Positions 1 through 9,675 of a DNA stretch of 64,000 bases are shown piece by piece (within the stretch, counting starts at the first letter, position 1; each line of letters begins with the position of its first letter). The stretch lies in the NCBI RefSeq assembly GCF_027213715.1, contig NZ_JAPWGM010000001.1, positions 124,001-188,000 on the forward strand, in the 5' to 3' direction. A program made the position numbers and the translations under genes. This DNA is from Pedobacter punctiformis (GTDB taxonomy: Bacteria; Bacteroidota; Bacteroidia; Sphingobacteriales; Sphingobacteriaceae). The notes beneath the pieces were generated by a model. That model was not told the origin of the DNA, ran no database searches, and was given only the letters and a program-made list of their open reading frames with translations.

Positions 1-530
1 TCGGCACCCTGCGCTAATAATAACGGGAATTTAACCGGTAGTGTAACCGGTTCATTGTTACGTCCATCATAACTTAACTGCCAAACGGTGGTATCTGCAT
101 TAAATACAACATCATTGGCAAATTTTGATAAACGGGCCTCAATGTAACGTGGAGCAGCAGCACTATCGCCAGTAACCGGATCGCCCCAGTTACCCTGACA
201 ATCGATTAGTAAATCTTTTTGTCCAATCTGCACCATCGCATCGCCAATAGATGCATCACCATGCGGGTGGTATTTCATGGTGTTGCCAATAACGTTGGCC
301 GCCTTATTAAAACGTCCATCGTCCATTTCCTTAAGCGAGTGCATAATGCGCCGCTGAACAGGCTTTAATCCATCATGAATATGCGGTACAGCCCGATCAA
401 GAATTACATAAGAAGCATAATCGAGGAACCAGTTTTCATATAAACCGTTAATTGGTGTTATGGTATGTTTATGATCCTGTCCATCCGGCAGGTTGGTGTC
501 GTTTACGTTTTGGTCTAATTCTTCACTCAT
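1..530 (-). CDS. parC: DNA topoisomerase IV subunit A (partial, N-terminal 176 residues)
   Basis: Breakage-reunion subunit of topoisomerase IV, which with ParE decatenates daughter chromosomes. Translating the minus strand from the ATG at 528-530 gives the winged-helix domain of type IIA topoisomerases: DYASYVILDRAVPHIHDGLKPVQRR (broken here as DYASYVILDR then AVPHIHDGLKPVQRR, residues 37-61), the HPHGD segment at 88-92 and the catalytic tyrosine Y129 in APRYIEAR. The gene runs off the left edge, so the C-terminal two thirds are not visible. The position equivalent to GyrA Ser83 is Ala93, while the Asp87 equivalent is kept (D97). parE lies 11 kb away in the same orientation. ParC rather than GyrA is preferred from the NKAANVIGNTMKYHPHGDAS style of sequence, which I recall from Bacteroidota ParC, and from the ParE in the neighbourhood. 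Confidence 0.9.
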   Translation of the reverse strand, partial: MSEELDQNVNDTNLPDGQDHKHTITPINGLYENWFLDYASYVILDRAVPHIHDGLKPVQRRIMHSLKEMDDGRFNKAANVIGNTMKYHPHGDASIGDAMVQIGQKDLLIDCQGNWGDPVTGDSAAAPRYIEARLSKFANDVVFNADTTVWQLSYDGRNNEPVTLPVKFPLLLAQGA

Positions 531-673
531 CTATTTACAAAAATTGGCAGCTGTAAATATAATAAAAATGATTGCACAGCGTGAATACAGATTATTCACA
601 TTGTGCCATAAATCCACAGTTTCAGCAGCTTTTAAAACATATTATTTACCGAATTTTGTAAAACCGTTTAAAA

Positions 674-1171
674 TTACAGTCTTGGCATCACCAATCTGTC
701 TTCAACAAAAACAAAAGGCAATAGGCTTTTTACACCATTAACTTTTAAAACTTCGCCATTAAGACAATAAAACAGCACTTGAATAGGTTTATTTTGCTTT
801 TTCTCAAATTCGGACATAACCTGTAAACATGCTCCGCAAGAAGTTATGGGTTTTGTAATTTCGAAAGAATCTGTTTGTGCAGTAATGGCCATACTTTCTA
901 CCACAGCATCAGGGTGTGTAACGCCAATGGTAAAAAGGGCTACCCTTTCGGCACATAAGCCGGATGGATAGGCCACATTTTCCTGGTTACTGCCCAAAAC
1001 AATTTCTCCGGATGCCAGCTTAATGGCTGTACCCACTCTAAATTTTGAATAAGGCGAATAGGAGCTGCTTAATGCCTGTTCTGACATTTCGCACAATGCT
1101 TTATCTTCTTCATTTAACTCCTCAATACCGGTATAATGCTCGTATGATATATTTAGATCTACTAATTTCAT
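674..1171 (-). CDS. cdd: Cytidine deaminase
   Basis: Hydrolytic deamination of cytidine and deoxycytidine to uridine forms in pyrimidine salvage, cytosolic. The 165-residue protein has the zinc-site signatures of the family: C73-A-E75 in GLCAERVALF (ligand Cys plus catalytic Glu) and C112-G-A-C115 as the other ligands. The segment YSPYSKFRVG at 38-47 is the substrate-side motif. Length is near the upper end for homotetrameric Cdd, as often in Bacteroidota, which have a short N-terminal extension. It is followed 143 bp later by parC on the same strand and is divergent from tamB. Assignment to cytidine rather than another small nucleoside is by family only. Confidence 0.9.
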   Translation of the reverse strand: MKLVDLNISYEHYTGIEELNEEDKALCEMSEQALSSSYSPYSKFRVGTAIKLASGEIVLGSNQENVAYPSGLCAERVALFTIGVTHPDAVVESMAITAQTDSFEITKPITSCGACLQVMSEFEKKQNKPIQVLFYCLNGEVLKVNGVKSLLPFVFVEDRLVMPRL

Positions 1172-1255
1172 AATTAATAATTTTTCAACCCGCTCTGTTA
1201 AATTTTATAGCGGGCGAACAATTTAGGTTATTTTTTGTATTATTAAAACAAAACG

Positions 1256-1279
1256 TGCCATTTATTAATTTACATGGCA
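1256..1279. repeat. Inverted repeat in the cdd-tamB divergent region
   Basis: TGCCAT at 1256-1261 and ATGGCA at 1274-1279 form a perfect 6-bp inverted repeat with a 12-bp centre. The right arm overlaps the -24 element of the sigma-54-like promoter before tamB, so it could be part of promoter or operator architecture, or coincidence. Confidence 0.35.
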
Positions 1280-1290
1280 TACTTTTAGCT
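1275..1290 (+). promoter_or_regulatory. Sigma-54-like promoter before tamB
   Basis: TGGCAT at 1275-1280 followed by TAGC at 1286-1289 gives the GG-N10-GC spacing of -24/-12 promoters (consensus TGGCAC-N5-TTGC). Transcription would start near 1300, about 16 nt before the TTG start codon of tamB. No TAnnTTTG box competes in this gap. One mismatch in each half keeps confidence moderate. Confidence 0.4.
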
Positions 1291-1316
1291 TTTAGTAAAA
1301 CCAAACACAATTAGTT

Positions 1317-4300
1317 TTGAATAAATACATACGTAAAAGTTTAAAAATTTTACTTTGGACAGTTGCAAGCATTATTATATTAGTGGTTGCCCTTGCATTA
1401 TCATTAAATATCCCCGCGGTACAAAATTTTGTAAAGGGAAAAGCCATTAACTATTTAAAAGGCAAAACAAAAACTGAAGTGAGTTTGGAGAGCATAAAAA
1501 TTGCTTTACCTAAAGATGTTGTACTGAATAAATTTTATATCGAAGACAGAAAAGGCGACACTTTGCTCTTTGCGGAAAAGCTAGCGGTTGACATTAGTTT
1601 ATTTAAGCTTTTAAAAAACACCGTTGAGGTTAATAACATTGAGTTAAAAAACATACGTGCTAACGTAAGAAGAATTAAACCGGATACTACATTTAACTTT
1701 TCTTTTCTAGTTGACGCTTTTATGAGCGAACAAAAAAAACCTGAAGAAAAAGTAGATAAAGACACTACTTCTACCCTCAAATTTTCTATTGATAAAGTTT
1801 CGTTTGAAGATATTGGTATTACTTATCATGATGATGTTGCCGGAAATGATGTGAAATTACATTTAGGCGAATTTAAAACCCAAATTAAAAATTTTGATCT
1901 TGCTAACCAGCATTACATAATTAAACAGCTGAGTTTAAAAAATACAAGTCTTAATTACCTGCAACAAAAACCATTAACACAGTTGGTACAACACATTACC
2001 AACAGTGTGGATAGCAGCCAAAAAGAACAGGGCAAATTACCTTTAATAGAAATTCAGGATTTTGCTTTTAGCAATGTTAAGGTTAGTTACGACGATCAAC
2101 TTTCTACTACTAAGGCCGTAGCTGATGTTAACGAACTTGGGCTGGTTAACTTAAAAGTAGATTTAACCAATAGCAAATATGAGGTTGATGATGCAAAACT
2201 AAACAAATCCAATATTCTTTTTGCCTTTAAACCTGCACCAAGTAATGATCTTAAAAAAGTTAAAGACACGGTTGTTGTAGAAAAATCGCCATTGGCATTG
2301 TTAATTAAAAACATTAGCCTGGCCGATAATAATATCCAGTATGATAACCTGGCGGCGAAACCAACCAAAGGCATGGATTTTAATCATTTAAAAATTAATG
2401 CTTTAAATTTAGGTGCAAGCGATATTAGTTACAGTGCCGCCGGAATTAAAGCCAATGTAAAAAGTGGTGCATTAAAAGAAAAGAGTGGTTTTGTTTTAAA
2501 TGATTTAAAAGGACTTGCGGTTTATAACGACAAACAAATTAAACTGAGCAATTTTGTTTTAAAAACACCAAATACCACCATTGAGAACGCTACAGAACTT
2601 AATTTTACTTCAATGGATGATTTAACGAAACATCCTGAAAAAGTAAAACTGAGTCTGAATTTTAAAAACACAACCATTGGCTTAAAAGATGCAAGTTTCT
2701 TTAGTGATGCCATCCCGGCCAGTTATCGCAATGAAAAAATTAAGTTAAACGCTGATGTTTATGGTTATTTAAACAACCTGAACATTCCTAAATTACAAGT
2801 TACCGGCTTAAAAAACACTCAGATTGACATTAGTGGGAAAGCCAAAGGTTTGCCTGATATTAAAAAAACCTTTCTGGATTTAAACATTAAAAAACTTTAC
2901 TTAACCAAGAGTGATATTTTAGTGGCAGTACCCAAAAAATCGCTACCCGCCAATTTAGATTTACCTAACGTAATTAATGCGAGGGGTAATTTTAAAGGTT
3001 CGATGACAGATTTCAATACCAATCTGAATATTCAGACTGATATGGGTAATGCAGTATTAGTAGCGGCAATGAACGGGCCCAAAGGTCAGGAAAAATATAA
3101 AGCCAATGTTGACCTGAACAATTTTAATGTCGGCAGGCTTTTAAAAATGCAGCCCAAACTGGGTAAAATTACAGTAAAAGCTGATGTTGTTGGAAGAGGT
3201 ATTGACCCTAAAAAGATTGATGCTAAATTTAACGCAAAGGTTTTAAGTGCCTATTACAATAAATACACCTATCGTAATTTAAGCCTTGCCGGCGATTACC
3301 GCAACCAACAGGTTAACATTAAGAGTAACATGCCAGATAGCAATGCAAACTTTAATTTAGATGCAAAAGTTAATCTGGTGGGTAAATATCCTGCTGTTAA
3401 AGCCAACTTAAATTTAAAAGAGGTTAACCTTAAAGAATTAAATTTTACACCAGGCGTTTTAAGTGCCGCCGGCCTTGTTAAAGTTGATTTAAGTACAGCC
3501 GATGCAGATTACTTAAATGGAACAGTAGATATTACGGGTTTACAGATTGTTAAAGATCAGCAAAGGTTTAATGTAGATACCATTCTGGTTAAAGCCAAAA
3601 CAACAGATACAGAAAGTCAGTTAAGCCTTAAATCTGAAATACTATCTGCTAGAGTGGATGGCAAATATCAGCTTACCAAGCTCGGCAGTGCTGTAATAAA
3701 CCAAATTAATAAGTATTATACTTTTGGAGAAGTGACTAAAATCCCTGATCAGCGTTTTCGTTTTTTTGTACGCGTATATGATTCAAAACTGTTAAAAAGT
3801 TTTGTGCCTGAGCTTACCGTATTTAAACCTGCCCAGTTTTATGGTTTAATTGATACACAAAAAGATAGTTTACTGGTTCGCGGAAATTTCCCGGGGGTAG
3901 TTTACGGCGATTTTAAAGTTGACAGCACACGGCTAAACATCAATAACAACAATAATAAAATTGATTACGCTTTAACGGTTAAAAGCTTTCAAAGCCCTTC
4001 TATTCAATTGTACAATACGGAGATAAGCGGCGATGCGGCCAACAACAACCTGGGTGTAAACGTATTTCTTCGCGATAGCAAACTAAAAAACAAATATACC
4101 ATTGGCGGTAATTTTCAATCCATTAACAAGGATTTTCGTTTTAGTTTAGATCCCCAAAAACTTTTGCTGGATTATCAGAAATGGGTGGTAGCGCCTGAAA
4201 ATTATATTCAGTTCGGGCAATCGGGTATTTTGGTTAATCAATTCGAAATCAGTAATAGCGGGCAATCATTATCTGTTAACAGCAACCCTGTCCAAGCCAA

Positions 4301-6302
4301 TGCGCCATTAAATGTTACGTATAAAGATTTCCAGCTGGAAACCTTAACTAAATTTGCCGAAACAGATACTACACTGGTTGGTGGCCGTTTAAATGGAACT
4401 GCAAATGTTAAAGATTTGGCGGGTACCCCAAAATTTGAGGCCAATTTAACAGTAGATCAGCTTCGTTATCAAAAAGATCAACTGGGTACTTTAAGAGTTG
4501 CAGTAAACAACAACACGGCAAATGCCTTTGAAGTTAATGTAGCTTTAAGCGGAGTGCACGAGTTAAGGGCCAATGGCTTTTATTACACGGCACCTGAGGG
4601 CACTTTAGATTTAACGGTTAATATTGATAAAGTTGAACTGAAAAATATTGAAAGTTTATCACAGGGGCAATTAAAAAATGGAACAGGAACAATTACTGGC
4701 CAGCTTGCTGTAAAAGGTACTTTAGCGGCGCCAAAAGTTTTAGGCGATTTAACTTTTAACAATGCCGGGGTAAACATCGCTTATGTTAATTCTTATTTCC
4801 GCATGCCAAATGAAAAGGTTTCTTTTACCAAGGAAGGAATCAGTTTTAATAATTTTACCCTGATCGATTCTTTAAATCAAAAGGCAACGGTTAATGGTAA
4901 GGTTTATACATCAGACTTCAGAAATTATCGTTTTGGTTTAGACATTAGAACCAACAATTTCAGGGCATTAAATTCAACATCGGCGGATAATGAAATGATT
5001 TACGGAACGGTTTACCTGACCAGTAACATTAAGATTCGTGGAGATTTAAATCAACCAAGTGTAAACATGAACATTAAGGTAGAAAAAGGAACTAAATTTT
5101 TCTTTGCCATGCCTGCCGATGATCCTGCAATTATAGATCAGGAAGGTATTGTTCAGTTTATTGATGCCGATGCTCCACCATTTAACGGACAAAAAGCATT
5201 AAAAGTTGACAGCATCAGCAAGTCGCCAATTAAAGGTTTAAACCTTGTTGCAGCCATTACCATTGATCCTGAAGCAGAGTTAAATGTGGTGGTTGACCCA
5301 ACAAATGGCGATGCACTTAAAGTTAGAGGTGATGCCAATTTAAATGCGACCATGGATCCAAGTGGCAAAATTAGCATGACGGGGCGTTATGAAATTGTTG
5401 ATGGTTCTTATAATTTGACGGTAGCAGTAGTAAAGAAAGAATTTAAGCTGGTTAAAGGCAGTACCATCATCTGGACCGGCGAACCTACCGCAGCTAATGT
5501 TAATTTAACGGCACTGTATGAAGTTAATGCTGCACCAATCGATTTGTTAAATGATCCGGCCAATGTGCAGGCCAAAACCAAACTTCCATTTCAGGTTTAT
5601 TTAATGATGAAGGGTGAGTTATTAAAACCGATCATCTCATTTAAATTAGATTTACCTGAAAATGAAAGAGGTGCATTGGGTGGCGATGTTTATACCAAAC
5701 TTTTGAATGTAAACCGGGATGAAAGCGAATTAAACAAACAGGTTTTTGCCCTGCTGGCCTTAAACAGATTTATCGCCAGTAACCCTTTCCAAAGTTTAGC
5801 CGGTGGCGGTAGTGTATCATCAATGGCCCGGTCAAGTGTAAGTAAGCTGCTTACCGAACAATTGAATAACCTGGCTTCTGATTTAATTCAGGGAGTGGAT
5901 ATCAATTTTGGAGTAAACTCTTCTGAAGATTATTCTACAGGTTCTATGCAGCAAAAAACTGATCTTGAGGTTGGTTTATCTAAAAAACTGCTGAATGATC
6001 GCCTGACGGTAACCGTAGGTAGTTCATTTGGTTTAGAAGGGCCACAGGCACCGGGGCAAAACGCAACCAACATTGCGGGTAACGTTAATGTAGAATATGC
6101 GCTTTCTGCTGATGGAAGATATCGTTTAAGGGCATACAGACGCAATCAAAACGAAGGAATTATAGAAGGCCAGATTATAGAAACTGGGTTGGGCTTTACT
6201 TTGGTTGTGGACTATAATAAATTCAGAGAAATTTTTCAAAAAAAGAGAGTAAGAAGAAACCGAAACATTGAACAGAAATCGCAAAATGAAAAAACTAACT
6301 AG
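1317..6302 (+). CDS. tamB: TamB-family translocation and assembly module protein (DUF490)
   Basis: Large periplasm-spanning protein, anchored in the inner membrane, that works with a TamA/BamA-type outer-membrane barrel in envelope assembly, and possibly in lipid transport by analogy with the AsmA/VPS13-like fold. The 1661-residue protein has one N-terminal membrane anchor (about residues 11-30), a long region rich in short beta strands, and a C-terminal DUF490 domain ending in the typical KLLNVNRDESELNKQVFALL stretch (about 1460-1480). Start is TTG at 1317, immediately before the MNKYIRKSLK anchor; no better upstream start is visible. It overlaps the next gene by 17 nt, so the two are almost certainly translated together. 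Function is by family; identity of the partner comes from the adjacent gene. Confidence 0.88.
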   Translation: MNKYIRKSLKILLWTVASIIILVVALALSLNIPAVQNFVKGKAINYLKGKTKTEVSLESIKIALPKDVVLNKFYIEDRKGDTLLFAEKLAVDISLFKLLKNTVEVNNIELKNIRANVRRIKPDTTFNFSFLVDAFMSEQKKPEEKVDKDTTSTLKFSIDKVSFEDIGITYHDDVAGNDVKLHLGEFKTQIKNFDLANQHYIIKQLSLKNTSLNYLQQKPLTQLVQHITNSVDSSQKEQGKLPLIEIQDFAFSNVKVSYDDQLSTTKAVADVNELGLVNLKVDLTNSKYEVDDAKLNKSNILFAFKPAPSNDLKKVKDTVVVEKSPLALLIKNISLADNNIQYDNLAAKPTKGMDFNHLKINALNLGASDISYSAAGIKANVKSGALKEKSGFVLNDLKGLAVYNDKQIKLSNFVLKTPNTTIENATELNFTSMDDLTKHPEKVKLSLNFKNTTIGLKDASFFSDAIPASYRNEKIKLNADVYGYLNNLNIPKLQVTGLKNTQIDISGKAKGLPDIKKTFLDLNIKKLYLTKSDILVAVPKKSLPANLDLPNVINARGNFKGSMTDFNTNLNIQTDMGNAVLVAAMNGPKGQEKYKANVDLNNFNVGRLLKMQPKLGKITVKADVVGRGIDPKKIDAKFNAKVLSAYYNKYTYRNLSLAGDYRNQQVNIKSNMPDSNANFNLDAKVNLVGKYPAVKANLNLKEVNLKELNFTPGVLSAAGLVKVDLSTADADYLNGTVDITGLQIVKDQQRFNVDTILVKAKTTDTESQLSLKSEILSARVDGKYQLTKLGSAVINQINKYYTFGEVTKIPDQRFRFFVRVYDSKLLKSFVPELTVFKPAQFYGLIDTQKDSLLVRGNFPGVVYGDFKVDSTRLNINNNNNKIDYALTVKSFQSPSIQLYNTEISGDAANNNLGVNVFLRDSKLKNKYTIGGNFQSINKDFRFSLDPQKLLLDYQKWVVAPENYIQFGQSGILVNQFEISNSGQSLSVNSNPVQANAPLNVTYKDFQLETLTKFAETDTTLVGGRLNGTANVKDLAGTPKFEANLTVDQLRYQKDQLGTLRVAVNNNTANAFEVNVALSGVHELRANGFYYTAPEGTLDLTVNIDKVELKNIESLSQGQLKNGTGTITGQLAVKGTLAAPKVLGDLTFNNAGVNIAYVNSYFRMPNEKVSFTKEGISFNNFTLIDSLNQKATVNGKVYTSDFRNYRFGLDIRTNNFRALNSTSADNEMIYGTVYLTSNIKIRGDLNQPSVNMNIKVEKGTKFFFAMPADDPAIIDQEGIVQFIDADAPPFNGQKALKVDSISKSPIKGLNLVAAITIDPEAELNVVVDPTNGDALKVRGDANLNATMDPSGKISMTGRYEIVDGSYNLTVAVVKKEFKLVKGSTIIWTGEPTAANVNLTALYEVNAAPIDLLNDPANVQAKTKLPFQVYLMMKGELLKPIISFKLDLPENERGALGGDVYTKLLNVNRDESELNKQVFALLALNRFIASNPFQSLAGGGSVSSMARSSVSKLLTEQLNNLASDLIQGVDINFGVNSSEDYSTGSMQQKTDLEVGLSKKLLNDRLTVTVGSSFGLEGPQAPGQNATNIAGNVNVEYALSADGRYRLRAYRRNQNEGIIEGQIIETGLGFTLVVDYNKFREIFQKKRVRRNRNIEQKSQNEKTN

Positions 6303-8601
6303 ACCTTCCCTTTTTATACTGGCCTGCTTAGTTTGGGCTGGCTGTAGTACAACAAAATCTTTAAAACCGGGGCAGTTTTTATATACAGGTGCAGAAATCA
6401 ATATTAATCCTGATTCCTCAGCTAAAATTGACAATCAGAAACAAGTAAAAGAAGACCTGGAAAGTAAAACCAGACCTCGTCCTAATAAGTCATTTCTGGG
6501 AATTAAATATAAACTGGCCATTTACAATCTGGCAGGCGAACCCACAAAACCAAAAGGATTTAAAAACTGGTTAAGAAGAAAGGGCGAGCCACCCGTTTTA
6601 ATGAGTGATGTTAAGTTAAAGTACAACAATGATGTTTTAAAAAGTTATTTAATTAGCGAAGGTTACTTGCAATCTGTTGTAACAGGTGATACCGTGATCA
6701 AAGGGAAGAAAGGTAAAGCCATTTACACTGCAAATACCGGGGCCCGCTATAAGATCAATAAAATTACTTTTCCGAAAGACACCGGAAACATGACGAGAAT
6801 TATCAATGCCAACAAGGGGAAAACCTTATTGAAGGTTGGAGATTATTACGACCTGGATACCTATAAAAATGAACGCATTCGGATTGATAACGATTTAAAG
6901 GAAAACGGCTATTTCTATTTCAGCCCTGATTATTTAATTATGCAGGTAGATAGCACCATTGGCAAAGAGTTGGTTAATGTTACCGTTAAAGTTAAAGATA
7001 TTGCTCCTGATGCAGGTTTAAAACCATATTCGATTAAGGAAATTAATATTTTTCCAAATTATTCGTTAAGAAGAGACAGTACATTGCGAAGAATGAAACC
7101 TTTGGAATATAACGATTTTAACATTTACGATGATAAAAAAACCTTTAAGCCCCGCTTATTTGATCGATTGGTTTTTTTCCAAAAAGGCGAATTATACAAT
7201 AGGAAAGATCATAACCAATCGTTAAACCGAATGGTCAATATTGGTGCTTTTCAAGATGTTAGAGCAGAATTTTTACCATTGGATAGCTTTAAAAACAACG
7301 AACTGAATCTGAATATTTACTTAACCCCTTTAAAGAAAAATTCATTAACATTTTCGGTAACCGGAACCAGTAAATCAAATAATTTTGTAGGGTCGGAAGT
7401 TAAAATAACACAAACCACCAGAAACCTTTTCAGGGGTGCGGAGCAATTGGATGTAAGTTTAAGCGGGGGTTTTGAGAGTCAGATTAAAGGAACTTCACAG
7501 GGGAAAAACTCGTATTCTTTTACCGCCGAAGGAAAATTAACTTTCCCAAGATTTATTGTTCCCTTTTACAAACCGAACAGCACCAATGCCTTTATTCCTA
7601 AAACCATTGCCTCTCTTTCTTATCAGTTGTTAAGTCGTGGTTCGGAGTATAATTTAAGCGCCTTTAAAGCAGAATTTGGATACAACTTTAAGGAGAACCT
7701 GCACAAAGAGCATACTTTTAACCCAATTTCCATAAATTTTGTAAAACCTGGTTTTCCAAATGATTCTACGGAAAAAAGTCTTTATGCGGCCAACCCTCTT
7801 TTACGTACCACCCTTGAAAGACAGTTTATTATTGGTAGTAATTACAATTTCACTTATACCAACCAAATGGAAGACAATCGCCGCAACAATAGTTACTTTA
7901 ATGGAAGCATTGAAACCGGCGGCAATGTTTGGGGTTTATTTGTACCAAAAGATGAGAAAGGCCAACGATCTATTTTTAATGTTCCATTAACTCAATTTGT
8001 AAGAGTAGAAGCCGATTTAAGAGACTATTATAAAATTACAAAGAACTTAATTTGGGCAAACCGTTTAAATCTGGGTTATGGTTACGGCTATGGGAATAGT
8101 TCTTCACTACCATTTGTCAGACAGTTTTTTGCCGGGGGAAGTAACGACATCAGAGCTTTTCCAGCCAGAACACTAGGCCCCGGAACGTATAAAGTTCCAA
8201 CTACGGCAACTTTCGCAGATCAGGGAGGTGATATTAAAATGATGCTGAATACGGAGTTGAGGTTTAAACTGGTGAGTATATTATATGGTGCTTTATTTGC
8301 CGATGCAGGAAATATCTGGTTAAGAAAAGAGGATAAAGGCGACCCGGCAACGGGTAACCTTGGAAGACCTGGTTCGGGCTTTAAATTTAAAAATGCTTTA
8401 AATGAAATGGCGGTTGGTACAGGTGCAGGTCTTCGGGTTGATGCAACCATTTTTGTTATCCGTCTGGACGTGGCTTTCCCAATTAGAAAACCCTATTTAC
8501 CTGAAGGACAGCGCTGGGTAATTGATCAGGTTTCTTTTGGAGATAAAGGATGGCGTAAAGACAATTTAATTTATAATATTGGGATTGGATACCCTTTTTA
8601 A
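6286..8601 (+). CDS. tamL: TamL: lipoprotein TamA/BamA-type outer-membrane assembly barrel
   Basis: Outer-membrane partner of TamB. I choose the ATG at 6286 over the in-frame TTG at 6268 because it gives a clean lipoprotein signal (MKKLTRPSLF, then the lipobox LVWAGC with Cys20). The protein (771 residues) then has POTRA-like segments (about 25-360) and a C-terminal D15/bacterial surface antigen barrel (about 370-771) with a final strand ending in aromatic F. An acylated N-terminus is unusual for Omp85 proteins outside Bacteroidota but is known there (TamL in Flavobacterium). The reading frame overlaps the end of tamB by 17 nt. The alternative label is simply BamA/TamA-family protein; the pairing with tamB makes TamL the best fit. 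Confidence 0.85.
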   Translation: MKKLTRPSLFILACLVWAGCSTTKSLKPGQFLYTGAEININPDSSAKIDNQKQVKEDLESKTRPRPNKSFLGIKYKLAIYNLAGEPTKPKGFKNWLRRKGEPPVLMSDVKLKYNNDVLKSYLISEGYLQSVVTGDTVIKGKKGKAIYTANTGARYKINKITFPKDTGNMTRIINANKGKTLLKVGDYYDLDTYKNERIRIDNDLKENGYFYFSPDYLIMQVDSTIGKELVNVTVKVKDIAPDAGLKPYSIKEINIFPNYSLRRDSTLRRMKPLEYNDFNIYDDKKTFKPRLFDRLVFFQKGELYNRKDHNQSLNRMVNIGAFQDVRAEFLPLDSFKNNELNLNIYLTPLKKNSLTFSVTGTSKSNNFVGSEVKITQTTRNLFRGAEQLDVSLSGGFESQIKGTSQGKNSYSFTAEGKLTFPRFIVPFYKPNSTNAFIPKTIASLSYQLLSRGSEYNLSAFKAEFGYNFKENLHKEHTFNPISINFVKPGFPNDSTEKSLYAANPLLRTTLERQFIIGSNYNFTYTNQMEDNRRNNSYFNGSIETGGNVWGLFVPKDEKGQRSIFNVPLTQFVRVEADLRDYYKITKNLIWANRLNLGYGYGYGNSSSLPFVRQFFAGGSNDIRAFPARTLGPGTYKVPTTATFADQGGDIKMMLNTELRFKLVSILYGALFADAGNIWLRKEDKGDPATGNLGRPGSGFKFKNALNEMAVGTGAGLRVDATIFVIRLDVAFPIRKPYLPEGQRWVIDQVSFGDKGWRKDNLIYNIGIGYPF

Positions 8602-8609
8602 AATATAGA

Positions 8610-9617
8610 ATGAGATTAATACATAAGATAAAACATTTTTTTATAGCGCTCTATCATTTATTTGTTGCTGCGGGAAAGGGTTTTATAGAAGATCGTGTAA
8701 CCAAACTAAGTGCAGCTTTGGCTTATTACACCATATTTTCGCTTACGCCTTTAATTATTATTGTACTATCTGCTGCAACCTTATTTTTTGGTGATAAGAT
8801 GAAAACCAAAGACAGGTTTTTTGTTGAAGTGACAGAGATGGTTGGAAAAGATGCTGCTGCTCAAATACAGGGTTTTGTAGAACACGCCAATAAAACTGGT
8901 CAATCAACCGTTGGTTTAATTATTGGTATTGTAACCCTGGTAATTGGTGCTACGGCTATTTTTATTGAAATTCAGGATAGTATTAATCTAATTTGGAAAG
9001 TAAAAGCCGTTCCTAAAAAAGGTTGGCTAAAAATGCTTTCCAATAGGCTTTTATCGTTTTCACTTGTCGTATCCATGGGTTTCCTGCTTCTGGTATCCCT
9101 TGTGGTTAATAGTGTGGTTGTGGGTCTGGGGTCAAAACTGGCCTCATTACTTTCGGAAAGTAAAATAGATGACGTGATACCGGTGGCAAACGATACCATG
9201 GCCTTGCTTATTTATATTTTAAACAATGTAATTACCATTGCAGCCGTTACCGCTGTATTCGCCATTATTTTCAAGGTATTACCTGATGTAAACATTAAAT
9301 GGAAATCGGCAATTATAGGCGCTTTATTTACGGCCCTGCTGTTTAGTTTGGGTAAATATGGCATAGGTATATACATTGAAAAAGGCAATCCAGGTTCTGC
9401 ATTTGGGGCGGCAAGTTCTATTATTGTAATCCTGCTGTGGATTTACTACACTTCAATTATTTTGTACTTTGGGGCCGAGTTTACTCAAGCCTATGCAGAA
9501 AAGTATGATGGCGGGATTAGTCCAAGCAAATATGCGGTACATACGCAAATTACAATTATTGAGAAAAAAGTTGATGTTCTTCCTCCTCAACATCCGGAGG
9601 ATACAAAAATAGATTAA
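8610..9617 (+). CDS. YihY/virulence factor BrkB family inner-membrane protein
   Basis: Polytopic membrane protein of 335 residues. The N-terminal segment with KLSAALAYYTIFSLTPL (about 28-44) is the hallmark of the YihY/BrkB family, once mislabelled ribonuclease BN. About six hydrophobic helices follow (near 35-60, 95-120, 145-170, 195-225, 230-255 and 265-290), and the C-terminus is cytosolic and polar. The start ATG is 8 nt after the tamL stop, so it is probably the third gene of that operon, and it is closed by a hairpin terminator. The molecular function of the family is not settled; transport has been proposed. Confidence 0.82.
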   Translation: MRLIHKIKHFFIALYHLFVAAGKGFIEDRVTKLSAALAYYTIFSLTPLIIIVLSAATLFFGDKMKTKDRFFVEVTEMVGKDAAAQIQGFVEHANKTGQSTVGLIIGIVTLVIGATAIFIEIQDSINLIWKVKAVPKKGWLKMLSNRLLSFSLVVSMGFLLLVSLVVNSVVVGLGSKLASLLSESKIDDVIPVANDTMALLIYILNNVITIAAVTAVFAIIFKVLPDVNIKWKSAIIGALFTALLFSLGKYGIGIYIEKGNPGSAFGAASSIIVILLWIYYTSIILYFGAEFTQAYAEKYDGGISPSKYAVHTQITIIEKKVDVLPPQHPEDTKID

Positions 9618-9640
9618 CCTGTTAATCGCAGCACAATAAC

Positions 9641-9673
9641 AAAGGCCTGAGTGATCTCAGGCCTTTCTTTTTT
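9641..9673. terminator. Bidirectional hairpin terminator
   Basis: Perfect 11-bp stem AAAGGCCTGAG / CTCAGGCCTTT (9641-9651 and 9656-9666) with a TGAT loop, followed by CTTTTTT on the plus strand and with A residues upstream for the minus strand. It separates the converging YihY and histidine kinase genes. Confidence 0.85.
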
Positions 9674-9675
9674 GC

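Noticed and set aside
493..741. Plus-strand 82-codon frame across the parC start and the cdd end
   Set aside because: It overlaps two genes on the other strand, has no promoter or recognisable protein pattern, and looks like chance.
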